A DNA stretch of 64,000 nt from an uncultured Pelagibacteraceae bacterium. Lineage in GTDB: Bacteria; Pseudomonadota; Alphaproteobacteria; Pelagibacterales; Pelagibacteraceae. The DNA is taken from positions 62,001-126,000 of the forward strand of contig CACMVB010000003.1 in assembly GCA_902617025.1 (NCBI GenBank). The letters are read 5' to 3'. Each line of letters opens with the position of its first letter. The first letter of the stretch is position 1. The notes below the pieces were generated by a model that was not told the origin of the DNA, made no database searches, and saw nothing but the letters and a program-made list of their open reading frames with translations. Below, piece after piece: positions 29,853-40,700 of this stretch. The position numbers and the translations under genes were made by a program.

Positions 29853-31268
29853 ATGATTAACAATATAAACATAATGTTACCTGAGATCTTTTTAGCTTTA
29901 TCAGTTTTTTCTATTTTGATGGTTGGTGTTTTTATTAAAAAAAGTTTTAATTTAGTATTTAATCTTACATCTTTAATTTTGGTTGTGACGATTTTAATTA
30001 TTTTGACAAATCCAAGTAGTGAAGAAAAAATATTTTTAGACAGCTTTATAAGAGATTCTTTTTCAAATTATTTCAAAATTTTAATACTTTTATCATCATT
30101 ATTTGTTCTGAATTCATCTAAATCTTTTATCATAGATAATAAATTAAATAAGTTTGAGTACCCAATAATCATTTTGTTATCCATTTTGGGGATGTTCTTT
30201 ATGGTAAGTTCTAACGATTTAATACTTTTCTATTTAGGATTAGAGCTACAGTCTTTGTCTCTCTACATTCTTGCTTCGATTGATAGAGATAATTTAAGAT
30301 CTACAGAATCTGGAATAAAATATTTTGTACTAAGCGCGCTATCATCTGGATTATTGTTGTATGGATGCTCCTTACTTTATGGATTTACTGGTTCTACGAA
30401 CTTTGAGTTGATTGCTGAACAACTTAACAAAGAAAACACAGGTGCAGTTTTTGCAATGGTATTTATATTAGTTGGTCTTGCATTCAAAGTTTCTGCAGTT
30501 CCATTTCACATGTGGACTCCTGATGTTTATGAAGGAGCCCCAACATCAATAACAAGTTATTTTGCAGTTGTTCCAAAAGTTGCTGGTTTAGCATTATTGA
30601 TCAAGTTTATGTTTGTTCCTTTTTCTAATATTTTATTGGAATGGCAAACTATTATAATTTTTATTTCTATTGCATCTATGATTCTAGGAGCTGTTGCAGC
30701 CATGGTTCAAAAAAACTTTAAGAGACTTCTAGCTTACAGCTCGATAGGCCATATTGGTTATGCTCTTGCTGGAGTAGCTACAGGAGCAATATCAGGTTAT
30801 CAAAGTTCAATAGTATACATATCAATCTACGTAATTATGAATATAGGAGCATTTTCTTGTCTTTATCTATTAAAAAAAGATGGGCAATATAAAGAAAATA
30901 TTTCCGATTTGTCCGGAATTTCAAAAAAACATCCTCTTCTAGCAATTTCATTATTGATAATTTTATTCTCCTTAGCGGGAGTCCCACCACTCGGTGGCTT
31001 TTTTGCAAAATTTTATGTTTTTGTTGCTGTATTAGAGAAAGAAATGTATGCACTAGCAATTATTGGGTTGTTAACTACAGTCATGTCAGCTTTCTATTAT
31101 CTTAAAATTATAAAAACTATTTATTTTGATGATAACTCCATCACTTTTGAGTCAACTAAAAATAGGAGTGCTCAAGTGTCAATATTTACTAGCTGTACGA
31201 TTTTGATTACATTTTTTTTATATCCCTCATTGTTCAATAATTTAATAAATACTTTATTCATTGGTTAA
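29853..31268 (+). CDS. nuoN: NuoN, complex I antiporter-like subunit N
   Basis: Third antiporter-like subunit, 471 residues, about 14 helices, closest to the quinone module. Visible landmarks are FYLGLELQSLSLYILAS near residue 130, AFKVSAVPFHMWTPDVYEGAPTS near 210-230, and AYSSIGHIGYAL near 295. It is the last nuo gene. Its TAA shares one base with the birA ATG (TAATG), so birA is transcribed and translated as an extension of the nuo operon. Confidence 0.96.
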   Translation: MINNINIMLPEIFLALSVFSILMVGVFIKKSFNLVFNLTSLILVVTILIILTNPSSEEKIFLDSFIRDSFSNYFKILILLSSLFVLNSSKSFIIDNKLNKFEYPIIILLSILGMFFMVSSNDLILFYLGLELQSLSLYILASIDRDNLRSTESGIKYFVLSALSSGLLLYGCSLLYGFTGSTNFELIAEQLNKENTGAVFAMVFILVGLAFKVSAVPFHMWTPDVYEGAPTSITSYFAVVPKVAGLALLIKFMFVPFSNILLEWQTIIIFISIASMILGAVAAMVQKNFKRLLAYSSIGHIGYALAGVATGAISGYQSSIVYISIYVIMNIGAFSCLYLLKKDGQYKENISDLSGISKKHPLLAISLLIILFSLAGVPPLGGFFAKFYVFVAVLEKEMYALAIIGLLTTVMSAFYYLKIIKTIYFDDNSITFESTKNRSAQVSIFTSCTILITFFLYPSLFNNLINTLFIG

Positions 31269-31831
31269 TGAAGATAAAGATTAAAAAGTATAAAATAATA
31301 AAGAGTACCAACGATATTGCTTTAAAGCTTATTAAACAAAATGTTTCAGCGCCAACATTAGTTACAACAGAGAAACAAACACATGGCAGAGGTAGAGTAG
31401 GAAAAAAATGGGTTTCAAAAAAAGGGAATCTTTTTATTTCCTTGTTTTTCAAATTTGATCAAAGAAAAATAAATTTCAAGCAATTTGCAACCTTAAATGC
31501 ATTTTTAATGAAAAAAGTAATTTCAAAAATAATTCCTAAAAAAATTAAAATAAAATGGCCTAATGATTTGTTAATTAATAAAAAGAAATTTTGTGGGATT
31601 TTACAGGAAGTAATTAAATTTGATAACTATTATTATTTAATAGTTGGAATTGGTTTAAATACTAATATTGAGCCACAAAACAAAAGCTTTAAATCAACAA
31701 GTTTAAAAAATATATTGAATAAAGATATTAATAATCTCAAAATTTTAAAGAATATTATATTTGAATATGAAAAATTTTTAAGGATTAAAGATAGATTATC
31801 CTTTTCAGATTTAAAAAAGAAATATAGATAA
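31268..31831 (+). CDS. birA: BirA, biotin-protein ligase (catalytic domain only)
   Basis: Attaches biotin to acyl carrier subunits of biotin-dependent carboxylases. The 187-residue protein contains the biotinoyl-AMP loop GRGRVGKKW (40-48) and the KWPNDLL segment near residue 98 with the catalytic lysine. It lacks the N-terminal DNA-binding domain of E. coli BirA, and the C-terminal SH3-like domain is very short or missing, so it should be a ligase without repressor function. The position between nuoN and coaX is the usual alphaproteobacterial one. Confidence 0.9.
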   Translation: MKIKIKKYKIIKSTNDIALKLIKQNVSAPTLVTTEKQTHGRGRVGKKWVSKKGNLFISLFFKFDQRKINFKQFATLNAFLMKKVISKIIPKKIKIKWPNDLLINKKKFCGILQEVIKFDNYYYLIVGIGLNTNIEPQNKSFKSTSLKNILNKDINNLKILKNIIFEYEKFLRIKDRLSFSDLKKKYR

Positions 31832-31837
31832 TAAAAA

Positions 31838-32581
31838 ATGTATTATATAATTGGCGATATCGGAAATACCTCAACAAGACTTTGTTTATTGAATAAATCA
31901 AAAATTTTAAAATCTACTATTTTTGACACAAGAAATATTTTCTATAAAGGATATCTAAAAAAAATTTTAAATAAGTTTTTTAAAAAAGATATGAAAAATG
32001 AAATATTGTTTTCATGCGTAGTTCCTTTCGCTTTAAAAGAAATTCAAAAAACTTTACGGAAAACAGATTATAAAGTTTTGGAAGTTAAAAGCTTTAATTT
32101 AAAAGAATTGATTAAAATTAATATAAAAAATATAAAACAACTTGGCTCAGATAGAATTGTAAATTCAATAGAAGGCAAAAAATTTAAAAATTGTTTAATA
32201 ATTGACTTTGGAACTGCTACAACTTTTGATATTGTTAAAAATGAAGTTTATGAAGGAGGAGTTATAGCCCCTGGTATAAAACTATCTATTGAAAATTTGA
32301 GCAAATCTACAGCTTTACTACCAACTATCGATTTAAAAAATAATCAAAAGAGTTATGGAAAAAACACAAAAGATGCTTTAAATGCAGGTTTTATTTGGGG
32401 ATATGATGGTTTGATAAATAATATAATCAATAAGATAACGTTAAATTGGAAAAAAAATTATAAGATAATACTTACAGGCGGATACGCAAACTTATTTAAA
32501 AAGATTATTAAGAAGAAAACTTTTATTGATCAAAATATAACAATTAAAGGCATATCAAAAGTATACATGAAATTTTTATGA
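31838..32581 (+). CDS. coaX: Type III pantothenate kinase
   Basis: Phosphorylates pantothenate as the first step of coenzyme A synthesis. The 247-residue protein has the ASKHA-fold motifs: phosphate 1 GDIGNTSTRL (6-15), GSDRIVNSIEG near residue 106 with the catalytic Asp-Arg, the IDFGTATTFD phosphate loop near 125, and GGVIAPGIKLS near 140. Type III enzymes are not feedback-inhibited by CoA. It overlaps rnj by 4 bases. Confidence 0.93.
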   Translation: MYYIIGDIGNTSTRLCLLNKSKILKSTIFDTRNIFYKGYLKKILNKFFKKDMKNEILFSCVVPFALKEIQKTLRKTDYKVLEVKSFNLKELIKINIKNIKQLGSDRIVNSIEGKKFKNCLIIDFGTATTFDIVKNEVYEGGVIAPGIKLSIENLSKSTALLPTIDLKNNQKSYGKNTKDALNAGFIWGYDGLINNIINKITLNWKKNYKIILTGGYANLFKKIIKKKTFIDQNITIKGISKVYMKFL

Positions 32582-34239
32582 GCAAAGAGGAATTACTTTT
32601 TTGTCCTTTAGGCGGATCAGGAGAAATAGGCGGTAATATGAATTTATACGCTTATGGAAAAGAGAATGATCAAAAATGGATTATAGTGGATATGGGAGTT
32701 TCGTTTGCAGATGATTCTGTTCCTGGAATAGATCTTATATTACCAAATGCAGGTTTTATCATCGATAAAAAAGATGATCTACTGGGTATTGTACTAACAC
32801 ACGCACATGAAGATCACATAGGAGCTGTGGCTCATCTTTGGCCAGAGCTTAAATGTAAAATGTATGCCACACCATTTACTGCAGCTTTAGTTTTAGAAAA
32901 ATTTAAAGAAAAGAGAATTGATATTTCCTCATATTTGGAAGTTGTACCTTTAAATAGCAAGATTAAACTTGGGAGTTTTGAAATTGATTTTGTTACCTTA
33001 ACACATTCTATTTTGGAGCCTAACGGCCTGAGTATAAAAACCCCTCTAGGAACTGTTTTACATACTGGAGACTGGAAAATAGATCCAAACCCTTTAATTG
33101 GAAGCCAAATCGATGAGCAAAAATTGAAATCAATCGGAGATAGTGGTGTCTCAGCAATGATTTGTGACTCCACAAATATTTTTAGTCCAGGAAGAGCAGG
33201 TTCAGAGTCCGAAGTGAGAGATAGTCTATGTAGAATTATGGAAATTAAAACTAACAGAATTCTTGTTACCTCTTTCGCCTCGAATGTAGCTAGAATGGAG
33301 ACAATTTTTTATTGTGCGAAAAAAACAGGAAGAAATATTTGTTTGGTAGGTAGGTCTATGCAAAGGATTTATAAGGCGGCAAGAAAATGCGGCTATCTTC
33401 AAGAATTAATTGAACCTTTAGAACCAAGAGACGCAAAGAAAGTGTCAAAAAATAAAATTCTATATTTAGCAACCGGTAGTCAAGGAGAACCGATGGGAGC
33501 AATGACAAGGATTATTAATGGAGTTCATCCAGATGTTCATTTAGAAAGCGGAGACTGTGTTATCTTTTCATCAAAAATTATACCAGGCAATGAAAAAAAA
33601 TTATACCACTTACAAAACTTAATTGTAAAAAATAAAATGGAAATGATAAGTGAAGAGAATGCTTTCGTTCATGTTTCTGGTCATCCAAATAGAGATGATT
33701 TAAAAGATATGTACAAGTGGGTAAAGCCTAAGTGTGTTATACCTGTTCATGGAGAACACCGTCATATGGCTGAACACGTATCATTTGCTAAGGAAATGCA
33801 AGTTCCAAAAACTTTATTGATTGAAAATGGTGATATAATTAAAATTCTTCCTGGAAATAATCCAGAAATAATAGATAAAGCACCATCAGGAAAAGTCTAC
33901 CTAGATGGAAATATAAATGTCGATACAGATTCTAAATCTATAAAAGATAGAAAAAACTTATCTGTAAACGGATATTTAGAAATTACTTTAATTATTTCTA
34001 ATAATGGAAGTGTAAAAAGACCTGTAATTTCATATAAAGGGATACCTGAAAAAAACGAGGATGATACCTTTATTTTTGACATGGAAGATGAAATAATGAA
34101 TATTTGCAGAACCTTCTCCATGGATAATAAAAAACAACAGCAGAACTTGATTGAAACACTTAAACAAAACTGCAGAAGAATAGTAAAGGAAAAAACTGGA
34201 AAAAAACCCTTTACAAATATAAATATTGCTCGAGTTTAA
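32578..34239 (+). CDS. rnj: Ribonuclease J
   Basis: Metallo-beta-lactamase/beta-CASP nuclease with endo- and 5'-exonuclease activity in RNA maturation and decay. The metal site HAHEDH is at H75, H77, D79 and H80. Further ligands sit in HTGDWKID and the C-terminal VPVHGEHRHM. The beta-CASP part has SGHPNRDDL near residue 365. At 553 residues it matches alphaproteobacterial RNase J. It overlaps coaX by 4 bases and the DUF1467 gene by 1. Confidence 0.94.
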   Translation: MSKEELLFCPLGGSGEIGGNMNLYAYGKENDQKWIIVDMGVSFADDSVPGIDLILPNAGFIIDKKDDLLGIVLTHAHEDHIGAVAHLWPELKCKMYATPFTAALVLEKFKEKRIDISSYLEVVPLNSKIKLGSFEIDFVTLTHSILEPNGLSIKTPLGTVLHTGDWKIDPNPLIGSQIDEQKLKSIGDSGVSAMICDSTNIFSPGRAGSESEVRDSLCRIMEIKTNRILVTSFASNVARMETIFYCAKKTGRNICLVGRSMQRIYKAARKCGYLQELIEPLEPRDAKKVSKNKILYLATGSQGEPMGAMTRIINGVHPDVHLESGDCVIFSSKIIPGNEKKLYHLQNLIVKNKMEMISEENAFVHVSGHPNRDDLKDMYKWVKPKCVIPVHGEHRHMAEHVSFAKEMQVPKTLLIENGDIIKILPGNNPEIIDKAPSGKVYLDGNINVDTDSKSIKDRKNLSVNGYLEITLIISNNGSVKRPVISYKGIPEKNEDDTFIFDMEDEIMNICRTFSMDNKKQQQNLIETLKQNCRRIVKEKTGKKPFTNINIARV

Positions 34240-34493
34240 TGGGTATAACTGGTTCTATAATAGTTTATGTAATGATATGGTGGATCATATTTTTTTCAGT
34301 ATTACCGATCGGCATCCAATCAAATAAAGAAGTTTTCAAGGGAAAATTGGGGGGAATTGATCCTGGGGCTCCAAAAAATCCTAAAATAGGAAAAAAATTT
34401 TTAGTAACTACAATAATTACTACTATAATATTTTCTGTCATATATTATCTAGTTAATATTGATTTGTTAAATTTAAGAAAATTTTTAGAATAA
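34239..34493 (+). CDS. DUF1467 family small membrane protein
   Basis: An 84-residue protein with two predicted membrane helices (about 5-22 and 54-72) joined by a polar loop containing GGIDPGAPKNPKIGKKF. This pattern and its place between rnj and proS are typical of alphaproteobacterial DUF1467 proteins. The function is unknown. It shares single-base stop/start overlaps with both neighbours, so it is firmly inside the operon. Confidence 0.85.
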   Translation: MGITGSIIVYVMIWWIIFFSVLPIGIQSNKEVFKGKLGGIDPGAPKNPKIGKKFLVTTIITTIIFSVIYYLVNIDLLNLRKFLE

Positions 34494-35806
34494 TGTATCT
34501 CTCAAAATTATTTATACCTATTACTAAAGACCTTCCAGCAGAGGCTAAAATAAAATCTCATCAACTTATGCTTAGAACTGGTATGATAAAACAATCTTCT
34601 GCAGGAATATACTCTTGGCTCCCTTTAGGATTTAAAGTTATGAAAAAAATAGAACAAATAGTAAGGGAAGAACAAAATGCTATAGGCGCTCAAGAAATGT
34701 TAATGCCAACTATTCAATCATCAGAGATATGGAAAGAAAGCGGAAGATATGAAGATTATGGTGAGGAGATGTTAAGAATTAAAGATCGCCAAGGTAGAGA
34801 AATGCTCTACGGCCCCACTAATGAGGAATTAATTACTGATGTATTTAGATCAAGCGTGAAGTCCTACAAATCCCTTCCACAAATACTTTATCATATTCAA
34901 TGGAAATTTAGAGATGAAATTAGACCAAGATTTGGAGTGATGCGATGTAAAGAATTTTTTATGAAAGATGCCTATTCTTTTGATTTATCTGATGAGGGGG
35001 CAAAAAAATCTTATAATAAGATGTTTTATTCTTATTTAAAAACCTTCAGAAGAATGGGTTTAAAAGCAATTCCAATGGCAGCAGAAACAGGACCTATAGG
35101 AGGCGATCTTTCTCATGAATTTATAATATTAGCAGAAACTGGTGAGAGTAAAATTTATGCAGATAAAGATATTTTCAAAATTGATCTAAATAAATATAAA
35201 TTTATTGATAGCTCTCTTCAAAAAATGCGAGAAGATTTTACAAAAATATATGCAGTTACAGATGAAAAATATAAAGAGGAAGAGTTCAATAAAAATGTAA
35301 AAAAAGAAAATCAAATGATTACTAAAGGAATAGAGGTTGGACATATTTTTTATTTTAGTGATAAATATTCTAAGCCTATGAATTGTTTGATAGATGACAA
35401 AGACGGAAAAAAAACATCTGTAAAAATGGGTTCTTATGGAATTGGAGTTTCAAGATTAGTTGGTGCAATTATAGAGGCAAATTATAACAATAATGTAATG
35501 AAATGGCCGAAAACTATTTCTCCATTTGATGTAGTAATCATGCCAAGTATTAGTAAAAATAATAAAGAAAACTTAGAAAAAGCAGAAAAAATTTACAAGG
35601 AATTAATAAAACAAAATATTGACGTATTGTTAGATGATGTTGATGAGAATATGTCTAATAAATTTAAAAAACATGACTTAATCGGTATTCCTTATCAAAT
35701 AATTGTAGGCTCAAAAACAGTTGGAGATAATTTTGAATTTAAAGAATTAAACTCAAAAAGTGAAATATTAAGTCTTAAAAAAATCATTAAAAAACTTAAA
35801 AATTGA
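34493..35806 (+). CDS. proS: Prolyl-tRNA synthetase, short alphaproteobacterial form
   Basis: Charges tRNA-Pro with proline. Class II motifs are clear: motif 1 around GIYSWLPLG, motif 2 FRDEIRPRFGVMRCKEFFMKDAYSF and motif 3 GSYGIGVSRLVGAI. The protein has only 437 residues because the editing (INS) domain between motifs 2 and 3 is missing, as in other alphaproteobacterial ProRS. The anticodon-binding domain occupies about the last 100 residues. The gene overlaps DUF1467 by one base and is 4 bases before lolC. Confidence 0.95.
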   Translation: MYLSKLFIPITKDLPAEAKIKSHQLMLRTGMIKQSSAGIYSWLPLGFKVMKKIEQIVREEQNAIGAQEMLMPTIQSSEIWKESGRYEDYGEEMLRIKDRQGREMLYGPTNEELITDVFRSSVKSYKSLPQILYHIQWKFRDEIRPRFGVMRCKEFFMKDAYSFDLSDEGAKKSYNKMFYSYLKTFRRMGLKAIPMAAETGPIGGDLSHEFIILAETGESKIYADKDIFKIDLNKYKFIDSSLQKMREDFTKIYAVTDEKYKEEEFNKNVKKENQMITKGIEVGHIFYFSDKYSKPMNCLIDDKDGKKTSVKMGSYGIGVSRLVGAIIEANYNNNVMKWPKTISPFDVVIMPSISKNNKENLEKAEKIYKELIKQNIDVLLDDVDENMSNKFKKHDLIGIPYQIIVGSKTVGDNFEFKELNSKSEILSLKKIIKKLKN

Positions 35807-35810
35807 TACA

Positions 35811-37043
35811 TTGTTTACTAGAGCAGAAAGATTAATCTCTATAAGAAACCTCAGACCTAAAAAAAAAGAGGGTTTCTTAAAAATAATTTCTATATTTTCT
35901 TTTTTAGGAATAATGCTCGGCGTTGCTATTTTAATTATAGTAATGTCTGTTATGAATGGGTTTAAAACTGATCTAACTAATAAAATTTTAGGATTAAACC
36001 CACATATTGTTGTGCAACCAAATAGTTTTCAAATAGATGAAAGTTATATCTCAAAATTAAAAAAAGATTTTGAAGAAATGACTATAAGCAGAACTTACTC
36101 TGGTGAAGGTATTGTTATTAGTAATGAAAACACTAAAGGGGTGATATTAAAAGGTATCGATAAAAGTGAAAAAAATATTGTTGAATTTTTTGATAGCTTT
36201 ATTTCTCAAGGAAATTTAGATAATTTTAACTCTAACAAAGTGTTTATTGGATCAGAGCTTTCATTCAACTTTAATCTTGAAATTGGAGATACTATTAATT
36301 TAATGACCTCTTCTTTTGTAGGAACACCATTAGGGAATTTACCAAAGCAAGAAATTTTTGAAGTAGCTGGAATCTTTACTACAGGCTTTATTGAATTTGA
36401 TGAAAATATTATTTTTCTCAATATTGAAGATGCATTGTCAATATTTGACAAAGGAGTAAAAGATCAAAATATTGAAATATATTTACAAGATCCTCTGGAA
36501 GCAAATTTTTTTAAAAATAAAATTCAAAACATAAATCAAAATTATTTCATTTATACTTGGTCAGATTTAAATAAATCTCTTTTTAGCGCTCTTAAAGTAG
36601 AGAGAAATGTCATGTTTGTGATTCTTTCTTTAATAATAGTTGTAGCGGCATTTAATATTATATCCGGTTTAACAATACTTATTAAAAATAAAACAAAAGA
36701 AATAGCTATTCTTAAAACTTTAGGCTTAAGTAATAAATCGATAAAAAAAACATTTTTTTTAACTGGATTGACAATCGGTTTTTTTGCAACATTAAGTGGT
36801 ATAATTTTAGGAATTTTATTTTCAATGAATATAGAAAAAATAAGAATTTTTTTATCAAAGGTATTTAAGTTTGAGATTTTTCCATCAGATATATACTTTT
36901 TAGATGAACTTCCATATGAAATAAATTCTATCTCAATTTTAATAGTTTTTATAATTTCCTTATTGATTTCTGCTATAGCTTCATATTTACCTGCTACAAA
37001 GATATCAAAAATGAATACGTTTAGGGGTTTACGATATGAGTAA
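35811..37043 (+). CDS. lolC: LolC/LolE-type lipoprotein-releasing permease
   Basis: Inner-membrane component of the LolCDE exporter that releases lipoproteins to LolA. The start is TTG at 35811: no ATG exists near, and the resulting N-terminus MFTRAERLISIRNLRPK aligns with the family start. There is a first helix at about 25-48 (SFLGIMLGVAILIIVMSV), a large periplasmic domain, and three C-terminal FtsX-type helices. At 410 residues it is normal. A single lolC/E-like gene beside lolD suggests a homodimeric exporter, as in other alphaproteobacteria. It overlaps lolD by 8 bases. Confidence 0.92.
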   Translation: MFTRAERLISIRNLRPKKKEGFLKIISIFSFLGIMLGVAILIIVMSVMNGFKTDLTNKILGLNPHIVVQPNSFQIDESYISKLKKDFEEMTISRTYSGEGIVISNENTKGVILKGIDKSEKNIVEFFDSFISQGNLDNFNSNKVFIGSELSFNFNLEIGDTINLMTSSFVGTPLGNLPKQEIFEVAGIFTTGFIEFDENIIFLNIEDALSIFDKGVKDQNIEIYLQDPLEANFFKNKIQNINQNYFIYTWSDLNKSLFSALKVERNVMFVILSLIIVVAAFNIISGLTILIKNKTKEIAILKTLGLSNKSIKKTFFLTGLTIGFFATLSGIILGILFSMNIEKIRIFLSKVFKFEIFPSDIYFLDELPYEINSISILIVFIISLLISAIASYLPATKISKMNTFRGLRYE

Positions 37044-37725
37044 AGTTCATATTGAAATCTCGAATTTAAAAAAAAGCTTTATGCATAACAGTGGGTCTAT
37101 TACACTTTTTAATAATTTCAGTATTAAAATAAAAGAAGGCGAGCTAGTTGCCTTAGTTGGCCCATCAGGATCAGGCAAGTCTTCTTTGCTTCATCTTCTA
37201 GCACTATTAGATGAACCAACAAATGGCACAATTATTTTAAATAAAAAAGATACAAGAAAATTAACAAACATAGAGAAAGATAATATGAGAAGAGAGAATA
37301 TTTCAGTCATTTTTCAGGATAATAATTTATTGACAGATTTTACTACAATAGAAAACGTTAAAATGCCATTAATAATAAAAGATGAAGATGAAGATATAAT
37401 CACAGCAAAAGCAAAAAAAATTTTAAAAGACGTAAAAATATATGATAGATCAAATCATTTTCCAAATGAGTTATCGGGAGGTGAACAACAAAGAACGGCT
37501 ATAGCAAGAGCATTAATTGCAGAGACAAATTTAATTTTAGCAGATGAACCTACCGGTAATTTAGATTTTAAAACTTCAAAAGAAATTTTTTCCCTTTTCT
37601 TAAAATTAAAAAAATTGAATAAAACAATTATTTTTGCAACCCATAATAGAGAACTTGCCAACAGGGCAGATTACAAGTTGTTTATTTCTGATGGTAATAT
37701 AAAACGAGTTAATGCTCGTTCATGA
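37036..37725 (+). CDS. lolD: LolD, lipoprotein-releasing ATPase
   Basis: ATPase partner of LolC/E, 229 residues. It has Walker A GPSGSGKSS near residue 42, Q-loop FQDNNLLTDF, the ABC signature LSGGEQQRTAIARAL near 146, Walker B LILADEPTGNLD and the H-loop ATHN. The overlap of 8 bases with lolC and of 14 bases with dnaE places it in the middle of a tightly packed operon. Confidence 0.94.
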   Translation: MSKVHIEISNLKKSFMHNSGSITLFNNFSIKIKEGELVALVGPSGSGKSSLLHLLALLDEPTNGTIILNKKDTRKLTNIEKDNMRRENISVIFQDNNLLTDFTTIENVKMPLIIKDEDEDIITAKAKKILKDVKIYDRSNHFPNELSGGEQQRTAIARALIAETNLILADEPTGNLDFKTSKEIFSLFLKLKKLNKTIIFATHNRELANRADYKLFISDGNIKRVNARS

Positions 37726-40700
37726 TAAAAATTTTAACAATATAAAGATACATACTCAATATTCAATTTGTGAAGGTGCTATCAAAATAGATGAATTGGC
37801 TGAATATTGTAAATCTAACAAGATAAAATCAGTCGGTTTATCAGATAGCTTAAATTTATGCGGAGCATTAGAATTTTCTGAAAAATTGTCTAAGGTTGGA
37901 ACTCAACCAATAATTGGAACTCAAATCAACTTTAAAGAAGACAATATTATTGGGAAAATTTCATTATATGCAAAAAGCGAGGAGGGTTATAAAAATTTAA
38001 CAAAATTGTCATCTTTAAGTTACCTTAAAAGCAAAGAAATAGAAGAACCAAACTGTAAAATTTCTGATTTAATTAAAAATAGTCAAGACGTCATTTTACT
38101 TACTGGTAATTATAGAGATTTTTTTGGTAAGCTTTTCCTTTCAAATAAGCTTAGAAGATTTGATGAAATAATAAATTTATTAAAAAATAATTTTAGAGAT
38201 AGAATATACTTTGAGGTTCAAAGGCACAATGAAACTGATGAAAAAAATTTTGAAAGTTATATTCTAAATAAATCCAAATCTTTAAATGTACCACTTATTG
38301 CAACACAGGAAGTTTTTTATTTAAATCAAGAGATGTATGAGGCACACGATGCATTGAGATGCATTGGAGAAAAAAATTTTATTGATGATAAAAATAGGTT
38401 CAAATTAGCAAATGAGCATTATTTTAAAAAAAGCAAAGACTTAGCTGAATTATACAAGGACATTCCTGAAGCACTTGAAAACAATTACAATTTTCACTTA
38501 AGATTTAATTTTAAATTGAAAAAATCGAGTCCTATATTACCATCAATAGCCGGTATTCATGATAGTACCCCTGAAAATGAACTTTTGAGACAGGCTAAAG
38601 AGGGTTTAGAAATACGATTAGAAAATTTTATATTAAAAAAAAATCAATCAAATACTCAAGATCAAACAAAAAAAACTTATTTTGATAGGCTAGATCATGA
38701 AATAAATATTATTAATTCAATGAATTATGCTAGTTATTTTTTAATTGTATCTGATTATATCAAGTGGGCAAAAAAAAACTCTATACCCGTCGGACCAGGA
38801 AGAGGTTCCGGAGCAGGTTCACTTGTCGCTTATAGTTTGGATATTACTGATCTAGATCCTATTAAGTATAATTTAATTTTTGAAAGGTTTTTGAATCCAG
38901 ACAGAATTTCTATGCCAGATTTTGATATTGATTTTTGTGAGGAAAAAAGAGACCAAGTTTTCGGTTATTTAAAAAATAAATACAAGGATGGTGTGGCTCA
39001 CATAATTACATTTGGAAAGCTTAAAGCTAGAATGGCATTGAGAGATGTAGGAAGAGTTTTAGGTTTATCTTATGGACATGTAGATAGACTTTGTAAAATG
39101 GTTCCTTTCGATCCTTCACGTCCTTTAACACTACAGGAGTCCATTGATAGAGAGCCAAGATTTAAGAATGAGGTAAAAAATAATCCCAAGGTTAAAAAAC
39201 TTTTAGAGCTTTCTTTAAAATTAGAGGGGCTTAATAGAAATATGGCAACTCATGCAGCTGGAGTTGTAATTGCTGGTGATAAACTTGCTGAGAAATTCCC
39301 ACTTTATGTTGATCATAATTCAAATTTAATTCTACCTTCAACGCAGTTCGATATGTATTCCTCTGAAAACGCAGGTTTAGTTAAGTTTGATTTATTAGGT
39401 TTAAAAACATTAACCGTTATAGATAAAACTTTAAAAAGACTTAAAACAAAAAATATAAATTTGAATATCAGTCAAATTAATCAGAGTGATGAAAAAGTCT
39501 TTTCTCTTCTTTCCACTGGAGAAACGACTGGACTTTTTCAACTAGAAAGCGCTGGAATGAGAGAAGCTATAAAACAGATGAAACCAAATAAATTTGATGA
39601 TATCATTGCTTTGGTTGCACTTTACCGTCCTGGCCCTATGAGCAATATTCCAATATACAACGATTGTAAAAATGGTATTAAACAACCTGACTACATTCAT
39701 CCAACTTTGAAAGAAATTTTAAAACCAACATACGGTATAATAATTTACCAAGAACAGGTAATGCAAATTGCACAAACACTGGCAGGATTTACTGCAGGTG
39801 AGGCAGATATTTTAAGAAGAGCGATGGGAAAAAAGAAAAAAGCCGAGCTTGACAGGCAAAAAGAAAGATTCATAAACGGCGCTATTAAAAAAGGCATTTC
39901 CAAAGATGTAGCTAATTTTGTTTTTACAAAAATTGAACCATTTGCTCAATATGGTTTTAATAAAAGTCATGCTGCAGCTTATGCTTTAATTGCTTATCAA
40001 ACAGCTTATTTGAAAACATATCATAAAGAAGATTTTATTGCAGCTACAATGACTACTGAATTAACAAATACTTCAAAGTTAAGAGAATTTGTAGAGGAAT
40101 TAAAACGATTAAATGTTGAAATTGTAAGACCTTCAATCAACAAATGTTTTGCGGAATTTAAGGCAGAAAATAACAAGATATATTATGGTTTAGGTGCAAT
40201 CAAAAACGTAGGGTTTGAAGCTATATCTAATATTGTTAAGGAAAGAGAAAGCAAAGGAAAGTTTAAATCATTAGTAGATTTTGTAAACAGAGTAAATCCA
40301 AAGGATATAAATAAATTACAATTAGAAGGTTTGACAAAAGCTGGAGCTTTTGATGAATTCGATAAAGATAGAAATAAAATTTTCAACTCAATTCCTAAGA
40401 TTATTCAAAAAATCAAAAATATTAATGATGATAAGCTCAACAATCAGTCAAGCCTTTTTGATATTAAAGATGGTGGAATGGACGAGTTTGATTATTTACC
40501 AACAACTCCTTGGAAACAAAAAGAATTATTATACGAAGAGTTTAAGTCGTTAGGCTTTTATGTTTCAGATCATCCTTTAAGTGAGTATAATGAAGTTTTT
40601 GATCAATTAAATATTATTTCTTTCAATCAATTTGTTGAAAACGATAAAAACGAAGGTTTAGTCGCAGGAACCATAATGTCATTACAAGAAAAAAAAAGTG